Part shown: one piece after another, positions 27,901-38,096 of the stretch
How the letters are laid out: every line of letters starts with the position of its first letter
Position numbering within the stretch: position 1 is the stretch's first letter
DNA from: Balanoglossus misakiensis
Taxonomy: Eukaryota > Hemichordata
Assembly (NCBI GenBank): GCA_040954595.2
Contig: CM082584.2
Coordinates: 11,098,001 to 11,162,000 of the forward strand
Direction of reading: 5' to 3'
Length of the DNA stretch: 64,000 nt
Notes under the pieces: model-generated
What the model saw: only the letters and a program-made list of their open reading frames with translations
Told to the model about the DNA's origin: nothing
Database searches by the model: none
Program-made: the position numbers and the translations under genes

Positions 27901-29154
27901 ATATTGATGCATTTGCTTCACTGTCTTCTAAACAAGACTGGTTCCTGATAAGAAATTCACTTTTGCTTTTTTTGTAGGTGAATACGTATCCGAGATCAGG
28001 AACGTATGAAGACAAAGATGGCTTCAAGCACTTCGACGACTTTGAAGTCGGCATCATCATCTTCCACGATAAAAACCCCAGCAGCAGAGAGCGTGAAGTG
28101 CGACCAAAGAGCGAGAAGGAGCTCTTGGCGAAAGTGACGACGTCTGCGGTCGAACCACCCGGGAGCGAGAACAAGAAATACCTCCTCAGACTGAAATACT
28201 ATGTCATTCTGACCAGCCGCAAAGACCTCTTCCCAAAACTGACTCTGACCAAACAACTGGGGAAGCTTCGCAGCAGCGACATCCCGCCGCGTGAAACCAC
28301 ACACGGATACCTGCAGACGTTGGTGCAGGCCAAGGTGTCGGCCGAAAAGATCGGCATCATCATCCGACAAGCCGGGATGCATTGTCGCAGGGACACGCTG
28401 TGGCAGAGGCTGTTTGTCAGGGAGCTCAGCGAAGACGAGATCAAGGAAAGCAAGAAGAAAAAGAAGAAGGCTGTGACGGGAGAAAGCGAAGACAAGGTAA
28501 AGTTGATAACGCCAAGGGCTGTTTTGCTGTTCCCCATGTAGTGTATATGTGGTAAAAAAATCTAAGGTGTACACCGTCTCAAAAATACCAATGTTTCCAG
28601 TTCACTTTACTAACGCTTTGTATTTCTACCTGACAGCCGACCAAACTGTCCTTTGCCGAGTTCAATGAACTCTTGAAGAGTGCTCACAGCACACCACTGA
28701 CGAACATTGACGGCCAGCTAGCACCTTTACTCACCATGCCCGATAGCTGGTACGAGAGACTGATGCAGGTGTTACAGACCAAGTTTTCGGAGACAAGTCG
28801 TCTCTTCACATCCCCCGACGCATCTGTGAAATATCTGGCCATTCTCAACCCCCACTTCCTGGACATGATGATGCTGCTCTCCGTGGATAACCAGTCGAAG
28901 AAAACTGTAAGTGTTTCCATATTGTGCACGAACAGGTGGTCATTATCAGACAATTTTGCTAGCCGTGAAACCAGATGTTGTTCATATTGCTTAACAGAAG
29001 GAGTGCTTTCCATCTCTTTCAGGATTTGTGTGCTGTTTATAGAGAACCAATGAAAGAGCCAGATCACCCGGATAAGATAATGATGGCCATTCATGACCAT
29101 GTCGAGGATGTTGTCAACGTAGCATGCTATCATATGTGGGCTTGTATCGTTTAA
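1000..29154 (+). CDS. SZT2: SZT2, KICSTOR complex subunit (5' partial, 62 exons)
   Basis: SZT2 is the giant subunit of KICSTOR (with KPTN, ITFG2 and KICS2), which recruits GATOR1 to the lysosome so that amino-acid or glucose shortage can switch off mTORC1. Recognition rests on colinear matches to vertebrate SZT2 from the start ([74 protein letters not shown]) through [28 protein letters not shown] and NRKNMFV to the C-terminal [11 protein letters not shown] and HMWACIV. Residues about 90-94 (DLSPS) and VITDG at about 259-263 look like a VWA-type MIDAS fold. Exons: 1000-1118, 1263-1439, 1606-1683, 1922-2014, 2302-2401, 2533-2733, 2895-3115, 3207-3306, 5493-5541, 5644-5801, 5959-6055, 6205-6498, 6615-6680, 6831-6881, 7031-7183, 7280-7394, 7494-7711, 8029-8262, 8372-8450, 9416-9564, 9720-9885, 10043-10298, 10480-11774, 11879-11979, 12109-12349, 12482-12590, 12698-13024, 13227-13470, 13794-13881, 14074-14259, 14442-15948, 16080-16224, 16384-16477, 16616-16739, 16879-17025, 17255-17354, 17485-17576, 17804-17880, 18107-18248, 18501-18628, 18735-18993, 19295-19459, 19640-19870, 20004-20134, 20342-20407, 21682-21750, 23070-23249, 23358-23520, 23688-23863, 24023-24206, 24341-24504, 24604-24780, 24961-25228, 25376-25455, 25593-25873, 26063-26252, 26422-26496, 27362-27575, 27706-27860, 27978-28496, 28637-28906, 29023-29154. 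Phases agree throughout, giving about 4155 visible residues against roughly 3400 in vertebrates; the surplus is mostly disordered insert. The first coding exon is missing (the first visible exon starts with the last two bases of a codon). Confidence 0.96.
3307..5492 (+). other. large SZT2 intron
   Basis: This 2.2-kb intron separates the exon ending at 3306 (phase 1) from the 49-bp exon at 5493. It contains an AG-rich simple tract at about 3627-3661 and CA-rich tracts near 5190-5250. Several open frames over 60 codons occur but none shows domain similarity or is bounded by splice sites that would keep the SZT2 frame. No extra exon is needed for continuity with vertebrate SZT2. Confidence 0.6.
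8760..8777 (+). other. possible 18-nt SZT2 microexon (DLWNFN)
   Basis: Inside the intron between the exons ending at 8450 and starting at 9416 (phase 0), a pyrimidine-rich tract ends in CACAG at 8759, followed by 18 nt with no stop codon and then GTAAGA at 8778. It would add six residues, DLWNFN, without changing the frame. Both splice sites match consensus well and the phase fits. No transcript is available, so this is a candidate only. Confidence 0.4.
14442..15948 (+). other. SZT2 long exon coding an acidic low-complexity insert
   Basis: This single 1507-bp exon encodes visible residues about 1922-2423. After a conserved start ([20 protein letters not shown]) it becomes rich in Glu, Ser, Ala, Asp and Gly and almost free of hydrophobic clusters, so it is probably disordered. 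Related acidic blocks recur: [21 protein letters not shown] and [11 protein letters not shown], spaced roughly 25-35 residues. Vertebrate SZT2 has a shorter linker at the equivalent place. It explains a large part of this protein's extra length. Confidence 0.8.
16740..16878 (+). other. GC-AG intron in SZT2
   Basis: The exon 16616-16739 is followed by GCAAGT rather than GTAAGT, and the next exon starts after ACGACAG at 16879. Frame requires this junction: the upstream exon ends in phase 1 (GAT G), and joining to AA TAC ATG GAT restores the conserved SZT2 reading. No GT donor nearby keeps the frame. GC-AG introns are a minor class processed by the major spliceosome. Confidence 0.85.
21081..21152 (+). 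other. possible 72-nt SZT2 cassette exon
   Basis: Between the exons ending at 20407 and starting at 21682, both phase 0, a sequence preceded by CTCGTAG and followed by GTAGAT encodes 24 residues beginning [16 protein letters not shown] with no stop. It is a phase 0-0 exon of 72 nt, so it can be included or skipped freely. Its Ser/Arg/Tyr-rich composition matches its neighbours. It is left out of the main SZT2 model because inclusion cannot be shown from DNA. Confidence 0.5.
21751..23069 (+). other. SZT2 intron without recognised features
   Basis: This 1.3-kb intron is AT-rich and holds a CT-rich tract just before 23020. Open frames on the minus strand (about 21959-22940) lack domain similarity or start and splice signals. 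No repeat or mobile element was recognised. Confidence 0.5.
26609..26644 (+). other. possible 36-nt SZT2 alternative exon ([12 protein letters not shown])
   Basis: In the phase-0 intron between 26496 and 27362, TTTCCTTCATCTGTAG precedes 36 nt encoding [12 protein letters not shown], followed by GTATTT. The acceptor is good and the donor weak, which would suit a regulated exon. Its length is a multiple of three and it has no internal stop. The main model joins 26496 directly to 27362. Confidence 0.35.
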
Positions 29155-30045
29155 GAGATGTAGAAAAAAATCCAGGCGTCGGCACAGGTTCACACATGTT
29201 CACACACCAAATTCTTCGCACATCCTGTGGAGAGACCTGTTTCACCAACAGGGCAATGTTGGCCAGAGTTTTTCACAGAGTAAAAAAATAATTTGGGCTT
29301 CCACATACTGGAATGTCGACTGTGCAATACTGAGTTATTAAAAAGTTGCGCAGGAAAGTTAAATTTCCCCGGTCGAATTTTACCAATTTGAAAGGATTAA
29401 TACTCGTTTCAAGAGCTGAAAAACATAGTTATGAGCTATACAGTACAGCAATATGTAGTCTACTAGTGTACAAGTCATTTACAAAGTGACAGAGAGAGAG
29501 AGTGTAGGTGCTGTAGTTGATTGTCTCTTTCTGAGGAAAACTCGAGAGGTTGTGATATGAAGAAAATGGCCATTTGTCAGTATTTTCATGGTGGATTTTG
29601 CAGTTACTTTATTCGGAGGAATCTTTGCTAAATAATGAGAGCCAACGTACTAAAACTTCTGATGATGATTGTTGTTGTTGTTTGTTGTTGGGTGTGATGC
29701 ATTTTTTTGGTGCTTACATGCCTTGCGAGGTGATTAAATTACAGAAACAACGTGTTCTATTTCTTCCAGCAAAAAGACTTTTTCGGGCAGTGCCAAATGG
29801 TATAGACAGTATTTTTATGCTATGAACAAATGTACATGTGGCAAGAAAAGTAATTGTCATGTTATGTTCACAGACAAAAGAAAAGGATGACTGGTATTTA
29901 ATTGCTAAGTTTTGAATGTAGTCTTTTTGTGTTAACTTCTAACAGTTTTGGTATTAATCATGCAAGTTCTACTGGATGTGATATGTAAATTTGTTGGGAG
30001 TGTAAAAATGTACATGATCGAGAATAAAAAAACTTAATTTGTACA
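29155..30045 (+). other. SZT2 3' untranslated region
   Basis: The TAA stop at 29152-29154 is followed by about 870 bp without a gene-like open frame, up to the AATAAA at 30023-30028. The extent is inferred from that signal. The sequence is AT-rich with short GA tracts. Confidence 0.6.
30023..30028 (+). terminator. polyadenylation signal of SZT2
   Basis: A canonical AATAAA lies about 870 bp after the SZT2 stop and about 380 bp before the next gene's start codon. It is the best-placed signal for cleavage of the SZT2 transcript. Confidence 0.6.
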
Positions 30046-30409
30046 GGTTTTCTTCTCGTAAACTGTATAGCATTTAGTAGAGTTTTCAAAACTGACATGA
30101 TGTGAGGTATATACACAACAAATGGCAAAGTTTTTCGTTTTTCTACTCAAAAAGGGTCGTTTCTAAATTAATCTTTAATAATAAAAGAAAAACGAAAATC
30201 GTATCACGAAAATGACTTGCAAGCTTGCGCCCTCTCAGCTCAGATTCTTATGCGTGAGGATGACCCTTGACCTCATACACAGCTGAAGGGTTCCCTGAGA
30301 AGTTCAGTGAACTTTCCGAAGGACTCTGATCTGAATTTGTCTCGTTATCACCGAGGATTGTGATCAATGTCACATTGAGAAATCATAACGTTAGTGTGGC
30401 ACAGCTAAA

Positions 30410-32189
30410 ATGGGTAAAATATTGAAAGGGATCGCTATTTCGGTGGTTGTAATCGCGTTCTTTCTGTACACACCGTGTCCCTACGGGATAGCCGAGCCCG
30501 GAAGACTGACAGCGCTAAATGCCCTCGCAAGGACGGCTAGGTTCACAGTAAGTCGAACTACAGCGTGTTACCAGTTTGATGCTTTAATTAATGTATCTGT
30601 TAGGTCAATGACAATAATCACACGTAACCTGGACTACCCTCCATCCAACAACGTGTGACACTCAGACATGCTGTCTCTCTCATGCCTGATCGAAAGTAGT
30701 GACACCAATGCGCATGCTCCGTCATCTGTCTTAAACTAATCCTTATACAATTTCGCATTTTAAAACAGGGAGTTGTTCTACAGTACCTTGGTATCGCCGA
30801 AGACTATAAAGTTCAGAGACAGTTCTTAGACAAAGCCTCAGAGTTTTCAAGAAAATATCAGCCAGAGAGGCCAGAGCTTAACATCACTGATGCCAAAATT
30901 GATGGTGTCAAAGTTCGGGTGTACCAGCCTTTGGAAAGGGAGCTTGAGAAACTACCTGCAGTGATATTTTTTCATGGTGGTGGCTGGACTGTAATGAGTG
31001 TAGGTGTGTATTGTTGCCAGGCATTCTTTTGAAACATGTATTTGGATACTATTATTATGCCAATTTTGGTCAAAAAATCATCTCGGCCATTGCTCATCTG
31101 ATTTCTTGATAATTATTATCTATGGCAGCCTATTCTCAAGAAGTATCATGTATAATTCAACTTTCGGAAAAAAATGAGTCATGTAAATGTGTTTGTTTTA
31201 TTTTCTTCAGAGGTTTATGATGATGTCACATCAGAATTGGCCAGCCTTCTTGGGCAGATTGTTCTTGTATCTGTGGAGTAAGTAATTATTTTATATCATA
31301 TTTAAACCTACAGTCATCCTCGAAGATTTGCTGCTGCTGTTTGTGGTGGATAGTAATTCATTAATGTTCATTTATGGCATTCTTAATCTGTTACAGTTAC
31401 AGTCTTGCCCCAGAACATCCATTCCCCGAGCCGATGGATGAATGTTACCGTGTCACCAAGTGGTTTCTCCAGAACGCAGATGAATACGGAGTGGATGCCG
31501 ACAGGATAGCTGTTGCAGGAGACAGTGCTGGAGGCAACCTGGCTGCATCCGTAGCCTTGCAGCTGAAATACAACAAGGTTTCCCCGCAGTTGAAACTGCA
31601 GGTGCTTATCTACCCCCTCTTGCAGCCGCTGGACTTCGCGCTGCCGTCCTACCAGCAGAACTACTACGCGTTCGACGGCCTGGTCAACTCGTACCTCGTG
31701 ACAAAGTACTGGCTGTGGTACGCCATCGGTGAAGCCCCGCGGAATCTGACCGACGCCTTGTACTATGGCCACATGCTGAGGAGGGTGAAGAATTCCAGCC
31801 ACAGCCGACTGACCAGGTACATCCACCACGGCCTGCTGCCGGAAAAAGTGAAAGAAGGCTTCACGCCAAGAACAGACGTTAAAGCAAACGTCGATTACAT
31901 TCCAGACAATTTACTCCGAATTTTCCTTCACCCGTTCTTTGCGCCACTACTAGCAGACGATCTGTCTGGATTACCGCAAGCCTACGTCTTAACAGCCCAG
32001 TTTGATGTTCTTCGGGATGATGGCATCCTATACGCAAAGAGACTTAAAAAGGCCGGTGTTCCGGTCACGTTCAACAACGTTGCAGACGGCTTCCATGGGA
32101 TGTTAAATCTAGGATTTCAAGCTGATGGTTTTGAAATTGGTAAAAGAGTCAGAAGAGATTTGGCAGATGCTATCAGAAGTAAACTCTAG
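30410..32189 (+). CDS. arylacetamide deacetylase / NCEH1-like esterase, copy 1
   Basis: This is an alpha/beta-hydrolase of the hormone-sensitive-lipase (AADAC/NCEH1) family; relatives hydrolyse acyl or acetyl esters of lipids and drugs at the ER membrane. Four exons (30410-30547, 30769-31003, 31211-31277, 31397-32189; intron phases 0, 1, 2) give 410 aa, the usual family length. The start is the first ATG before a hydrophobic segment at residues about 6-19, a probable signal anchor leaving the catalytic domain in the lumen. The oxyanion motif HGGGW is at residues 115-119. The nucleophile is Ser190 in GDSAGGN, with Asp350 in QFDVLRDDG and His380 in GFHGM, so the triad is complete. It is the first of three tandem paralogues. 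Substrate cannot be predicted; AADAC and NCEH1 are not separable here. Confidence 0.93.
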
Positions 32190-32358
32190 CTCCTCTTTCA
32201 CAAATTTTAAAAAACTGATACCAGTTCTTCTGTAGATTTTGTGGTGGGGTAGACATGTTATAAAAACGTCTTTTACACGCGGCTGTTGCTCCCGTGAATG
32301 TAGGTCATAATGACCATGTAAGCATAGGAAAATCTTGCAGCATAAGGTGGAAGTTTTT

Positions 32359-32364
32359 AATAAA
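32359..32364 (+). terminator. polyadenylation signal of esterase copy 1
   Basis: AATAAA lies 170 bp after the stop codon of the first esterase and about 300 bp before the start of the second. The placement fits a separate transcript for each tandem gene. Confidence 0.65.
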
Positions 32365-32663
32365 ACGAATGTAGAAATATATTTATAATGGTCCTTTTCT
32401 ATAGACAGCGCCCTCAGTGTCCGCAGCTCTCGATCTGCCCGACTTGGCTACATCATCACCCTGACTCGAAGGTACAAGATCTGTTCAAACATAGACAGTA
32501 TATGGTTCAAAGTACCGGCGATGACGACACAGTTACCCCAGTCAATATTTAAACAAAGGTCATCCACAAAAGTTGATAAAGTACCAGCCCTTTATACAGA
32601 ACACGCGTATAGACAGTGCAACGTTACAGGGCCACTGGTTTCAATACTTAAACCTTCATAAAC

Positions 32664-34574
32664 ATGGGATTTCTATGGAATATAACATGGAAGTCTGCCC
32701 TTGTGCTGACCATATACTATTTCTACACACCGATGCCAGAAGGTATTTCAAACCCGATGAGGTTGACTATGTTGAGTGCAGCCGCACGGACGGGAACGCA
32801 CTTGGTAAGTACTAAGTGTGCACCCATACTTATCAAGGCCATACCGGCGAGGCTGAGTTTGATCACGGGAAATGTAATTTAACATAGGATATATTGTGCG
32901 TTATTTCAACGAATTGTAGGAATTTCCTATTATATAATTTCTTCCTAACTGGACTTGGTGATATTTCACGTCCGTGCATTGTCTGGACTCGTTAGGCAGA
33001 GGATAGGGTTAATGTTTGAAAGAGATTGGCCCGGTGGATGATTTAAATTTTCTACAAACTTCTTGCTTTCCGTCAGCAAAGAGATCTGTTTACCGGCTAC
33101 TTTATAGAGGTATTTTTTTCTTTTGCCAAAGCATCCTTAAAACATTTCTCCTTTTATTGCATTCGTGCTTTAGGGGGAATTAGTTTCTTATTTTGGGTGG
33201 ACAACAGAACTCCAATCGAGGAGATATCTATTGGAAATGTCGCATCCTAGGAAAAAAGATTCCGGCAATATCAGATCGTATGACACGAAGATATCTGACG
33301 TACCTGTCCGCGTTTATGAACCAATCGAGAAGACGGCCGAGTTTCTACCAGCGATTATCTATTTCCACGGTGGCGGCTTTGTGCTAGGAAGTATTGGTGA
33401 GACATGACATCTTTTTTAAGACTCTAAATGTTTGCTATACTGACACAAAAATCTGTGTTTCTTCCATCCCTAATTACATTGAAACTACTCTCATTTATCT
33501 TGATATCTAGATACATATGATGAAACGACACGAAGCATAGCGACAGCGTTGGACATCAAGGTGATTTCTGTCGAGTAAGTGAGTGTACATTGAAAATCGG
33601 CCGGGTTAAAACTTATCATATTGCCCACGTGTTTGCGTTCTCAATTTTCTGGACATGAGCATATCACGCTTGCTCGACCCGAAATGTTGGTATCGGGTTA
33701 GTGCGTGGTTCTGTAATGATACATGTGACTTTGATAAATCGGTATGTCCTTCTGTCGTTTCTGTAGGTACCGCCTCGCCCCCGAGCACCCGTTTCCAATC
33801 CCGCTTCAAGACTGTTTTGAAGTTACCAAGACAATTTTGCAAAACGCCGAAGAATACGACATCGACGTTGACAAAGTCGCCATCGCTGGTGACAGCGCCG
33901 GTGGGAATCTGGCTGCCGCCGTAGCTCAGAGATTGAAGCTGGTTTCGCGAGAAGAGAAGATACCGGCTTTGAAGTTCCAGGCTTTGATTTACCCGTCATT
34001 ACAGGCACTGAATTTCAATTTGCCTTCGTTTCTGCAGAATATAATGGTGTTGCAAGGTGTCTTCGATCGGGAGAGATCGGTAGGCTTCCGCCTTCGGTAT
34101 GCATTCGGCGACCGTGACGAAGTGGACCCGGAACTGGTGGAGCTTATCATCGGAGGCGAACTCTTCAGGAAGGTGGAGAAATCGAACAAGACGCACCTGG
34201 CATCTTACGTCGACGAATCCAACATCCCGAGCAGGTTCAAAAAACGAGAGAGTCACAGGAACGCCTCGTACAGCGAAGGCCACCCCGTTCCGCAGAAACT
34301 GGTGAAAACTTTCACAAATCCGTCTTTCATGCCGCTGATGAGACAAGACCTGCGCGGATTGGCCGACACGTATATCTTAACAGCGGAATTCGACATCTTG
34401 AGGGACGACGGGATCCTTTACGCCAATCGACTGAAAGAAGCGGGCGTGGAGGTCACGTGGGACCACATAGAGTCCGGTTTCCATGGCATGTTCAGTCTTG
34501 GGGAATCTTACGACGCCGGCAAAGAATCCCGTTCAAAGTTCTTTGACTACGCAAGAAGTAAATTCGCACAGTGA
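32664..34574 (+). CDS. arylacetamide deacetylase / NCEH1-like esterase, copy 2
   Basis: This is the second tandem AADAC/NCEH1-family esterase, with exons 32664-32804, 33174-33396, 33511-33574 and 33767-34574. It has the same four-exon, phase 0-1-2 structure as copy 1 and encodes 411 aa. The N-terminus (MGFLWNITWKSALVLTIYYF) is a short hydrophobic signal anchor. The oxyanion motif HGGGF starts at residue 112, the nucleophile is Ser186 in GDSAGGN, and the remaining triad is Asp352 (EFDILRDDG) and His382 (GFHGM). All catalytic residues are present, so it should be active. Its C-terminal half is closer to copy 3 than to copy 1 in several blocks (for example KFQALIYP). Spacing to copy 1 is under 500 bp, and a poly(A) signal between them argues against one shared transcript. 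Confidence 0.93.
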
Positions 34575-34737
34575 AAATTGTGACACGTTTTATGCGATCC
34601 ACGGGTCGTATTTAAGAATAAGCGACTCGATATTTTTTTTACACCACACACTTAGCCAATATAGAACCTTCAGGACAATCTCAAAAATTGATCCTGCCCA
34701 CAGATAACTGTTGTGTGTATTTTTTTCCTTTGTGTGT

Positions 34738-34743
34738 AATAAA
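34738..34743 (+). terminator. polyadenylation signal of esterase copy 2
   Basis: AATAAA occurs 164 bp after the stop codon of the second esterase, a distance almost identical to that in copy 1. No competing canonical signal was seen closer to the stop. Confidence 0.65.
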
Positions 34744-35106
34744 TTAACAAAGCTGCATGACCGCGCACGAATAATATGGGTAAACCCTAGAATATTCACT
34801 ATTCTTGGAAAGGTATTGAAAATAGGGCGTGGTGTACATGGCAACAGTACAAAGAAGTACAAATAAAAAGTGACCCATGTGCGGTTATTAATAAGCACCG
34901 GATTGGCTTCAATTTTGTCAAATCAGAGTGTTTATCGACTAAATTTAAATTTTAGATCTGTGTGCTGAGGCAAGCACACATTTTAAGCACACATAGAGGG
35001 CGCTTTTTCTCCAACAACCTGTTTGATTTACCTGGGGTCACGCTTAGGACTTCGACCACAATCACTAAACCGGCCACACGTGTGCGGCGGCGAATGTTTT
35101 GGGAAG

Positions 35107-37259
35107 ATGGGACGCAAGTTGATCATCTTCGGAGTTTTCGCAGCAGTTTTTGCGTATGCCCTCTACTCGCCGATGCCCGATGGAATTGCGGAGCCACACA
35201 AACTGCGATTGGCAGACGGCGCGCTTCGAATACAACATTTTCTGGTAAGTAACTTAATATACTGGCTTCTATACTACAGTTGTAATATGTAACCTGCAGT
35301 CGTCGCGTACTAGTTTGATATAACTTAAACCACTACACTCAAGAACTTGCCAGTTTTAAATATCTGGAGGGATTAAGTGATGGTACCGACCACTTTCGTC
35401 TACCACTTTATTCTGTACACATGAATATGGTCACATTTTGTGTAATGCCAATATCACGAAACTAGCCTCTTTGTGTGGTATGCACCGTCATGACACTGGC
35501 ACGCAAGCAATGGGGATCGTCCGGTTAATGAATAACGTTATAGTTAATGACTGATGGAAAGTGGGACTCACGTGTTCGAGGCTGGCCGTATTCAACACCT
35601 GTGCGTGACCCTAGACTGGAAGACCCGGGCAGGCTGGACCCGGGGGGGGGGGGGGGGAGAACGCCTCCAGCGACTGGTCTTCCAGTCTAGCGTAACCCAT
35701 GCTAGACCCCTTTCGCGTTTTCGTCGAAAATAGTCCGCTCGCATATGGAATTCCACCACTCGATATTGCTATTAAATCACAAAACATGCATATTTGGACT
35801 GTCCTAGTAGAATGTAATTGATTTAATTTATTATCTCTAATTTTCGTCTTTCAGGCCCAAATTGTGGTCTATCTTGGCTACAGAAGCGAGCCGGAAATGT
35901 TGCGTGCAGTCCTAGAGAGCCCTATTCTCGGTTTACAAGAGGTACCGAAAACAATGAAGGCCTATTTCACTAGAATGGACGGAGTTCGGGTTCGTGTGTA
36001 CGAGCCGGTGAAAAGAAAACAGGACTTCCTACCGGCGCTGATGTATTTCCATGGCGGTGGTTTCATGGCAGGGACTTTAGGTGAGGATAGGGTCGCTTAG
36101 CAACGCTTTCTTTTTCAAACCATTGTTGTCTGACATATGAGCTGCGTGAATACATGTATAAGTCTAAGAGGCGTATTACTTTTAATGTTAACAGAAATGT
36201 ATGATGAAACAGTTATGGACTTGGCCAGAAAACTGAAAACCGTAGTTGTTTCCGTCGAGTAAGTACCATTTAGTGCGTTTATATGAGACCAGAGACGGGG
36301 AACGTCTTATTTCTATGTCTTAATAGTGCTCTTTGGTTAGCTGGAGTTGATTCCCGAATTGCACCACGGATTTTATCAAGCCAAAATGTGATAGATAGCA
36401 GGTTTCATTTTGAAATATATTTACTTCATGCTAACTTAATATATTTAATATTTCCAGTTATCGGAGGACACCTGAACACAAATTCCCCGCTGCTTTCAAG
36501 GACTGTTCCCGTGCCACCAGGTACCTGATCAACAACTCTGAGAAGTTCAATGTTGATCCCTTCAGCGTTGCCGTGGCCGGGGACAGTGCAGGCGGGAATC
36601 TCGCGGCAGCCGTGGCGCTCAAGCTGTCGAAGGACGGTAATTTGCCGGCGCTGAAATTCCAAGCGTTGATCTATCCAGCGTTGCAAGGGGTAGACCTGAC
36701 GTTACCGTCTTATCTCGACAACGAGAAGGCGACGCCGGGAATCCTGGCCTATCGACGCCAGATCGCTTGGTACCTCTCGAACTACGCGCTCGGAAACGAC
36801 TCGGCGACGGAGGCTATCCTGGACGGCAGGGCGTACAGCCGCGTGCAGCGGTCGGAGAAGTCCTACATGCTAGACCACCTGGAGCACGAAAACATACCTT
36901 CCATGTTCAGAAGGGTGGACCACAAGCCGCCACCGAGGAGAAACGACACAGACATTGCAGACCAACTGTACAAAGTTCTCACGAACCCGAGTTTCTCCCC
37001 TCTGATGGCAGAGGACCACGAGCTGCAGCAGGTGCCGCCGGCCTACATCCTGACGGCCGGCTTCGACATGTTACGGGACGACGGGATCCTGTACTTGCAA
37101 AGACTGGAGGAAAATAACGTCACTGTAAAATGGGAACATTTCCACGACGGTTTCCATGGCATGTTCACTTTAGGCGGAGGACCAATCACTTTCGAAGTGG
37201 GAAGGCATGCCAGGAAAAGCTTGGTAGAATATGCAAGACATATGTTTAAATATGTATGA
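35107..37259 (+). CDS. arylacetamide deacetylase / NCEH1-like esterase, copy 3
   Basis: This is the third tandem AADAC/NCEH1-family esterase, with exons 35107-35244, 35855-36080, 36195-36258 and 36458-37259, giving 409 aa. Intron phases 0, 1 and 2 match copies 1 and 2, and the third exon is 64 bp as in copy 2. The N-terminal segment (IIFGVFAAVFAYALY) is a signal anchor. The oxyanion motif HGGGF starts at residue 112, the nucleophile is Ser186 in GDSAGGN, and the triad is completed by Asp346 (GFDMLRDDG) and His376 (GFHGM). The motif after the third intron reads YRRTPEHKFP where copies 1 and 2 have Y[SR]LAPEHPFP. Its first intron is longer (610 bp) and carries a foldback sequence around a poly-G tract. 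No canonical AATAAA was seen close downstream. Confidence 0.93.
35611..35690. repeat. inverted repeat flanking a 16-G tract in esterase copy 3 intron 1
   Basis: CTAGACTGGAAGACC at 35611-35625 is the perfect reverse complement of GGTCTTCCAGTCTAG at 35676-35690, with partial matching a few bases further out on both sides. Between the arms lies a run of 16 G at 35642-35657. The transcript could fold into a hairpin here. It may be a small foldback element or a local duplication; no target-site duplication was established. Confidence 0.75.
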
Positions 37260-38096
37260 CGTTCATGACTTGTCTTTGTTTTCCTTTATATTTCGTTTGC
37301 ACTTTTATAATTTTTATTTCAGTCTGTCGTATCGTGCATTCAACAACTTGACTTTGTTTTTTTTAAAGGAAAAATATGAAATTAGAAGCGTAGACCCTTT
37401 CTTAAGAGTCTATGTGTAGAAGTAGCATTGTCTGTGGTAATGAAGATTGCAAATTTTAAAAAGAATCGCCATCTTTGCTGTCAGTGTTTTTAAATTTTGA
37501 CTGTTTGAATTTCTATGAAGACTTTCCCGAAGAAGAAAACCACGAGAGCGTGAGATATTTCGAGAGTGGCGCTTACACTGCCAAAAGACTTCGGGCATTT
37601 ACGAACTGATTGGTATGCTGTGGTTGGCTTCCATCACACGAGCGAACATAAATTGGTGTCACAATTTAACTCCCATTTGATAATGTTTCTTCTGTTTTCC
37701 ACAGTCCTCCATAAGTAGTTACCTTGTTTTTTGCGTTGTTTTTATTTTAGTTTTGACCCTCGTCTAGTTCCATTTATTTACCTTAGTTACCTTCACGTGA
37801 TCATGTCTATGGCGTCGTGGCAGTCAATCCCCTTACGCGACACACTACTGACTGGCCGTTGCCATGGCACAGGCGTTGCTCATTAATGCTAAATATTTCC
37901 CAACTATGAGCAAATCACTTAATATCGATGACTGTACTGAGAGGTATTTAACAATGGTATGATTATATTAAATTGCTAATTTGCATATATAACAAACCGT
38001 TTAATATCTACAAATAATAAATGACACTCCATGGCCAGTCCGACACGGGTTTTGGTATTGTCACTACTGTCTCACTTATTCTTAATAGCATTTTTC
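37260..38096. other. intergenic region between esterase copy 3 and the minus-strand gene
   Basis: This stretch contains the 3' end of esterase copy 3 and, on the other strand, the 3' end of the gene at 38097. It is AT-rich. Open frames of about 60 codons (37231-37598) show no similarity. Nothing else was recognised. Confidence 0.5.

Noticed and set aside
30410-37259. The three esterases as one fused or polycistronic gene
   Set aside because: Each has its own start, anchor segment and stop, and the first two are followed by an AATAAA.
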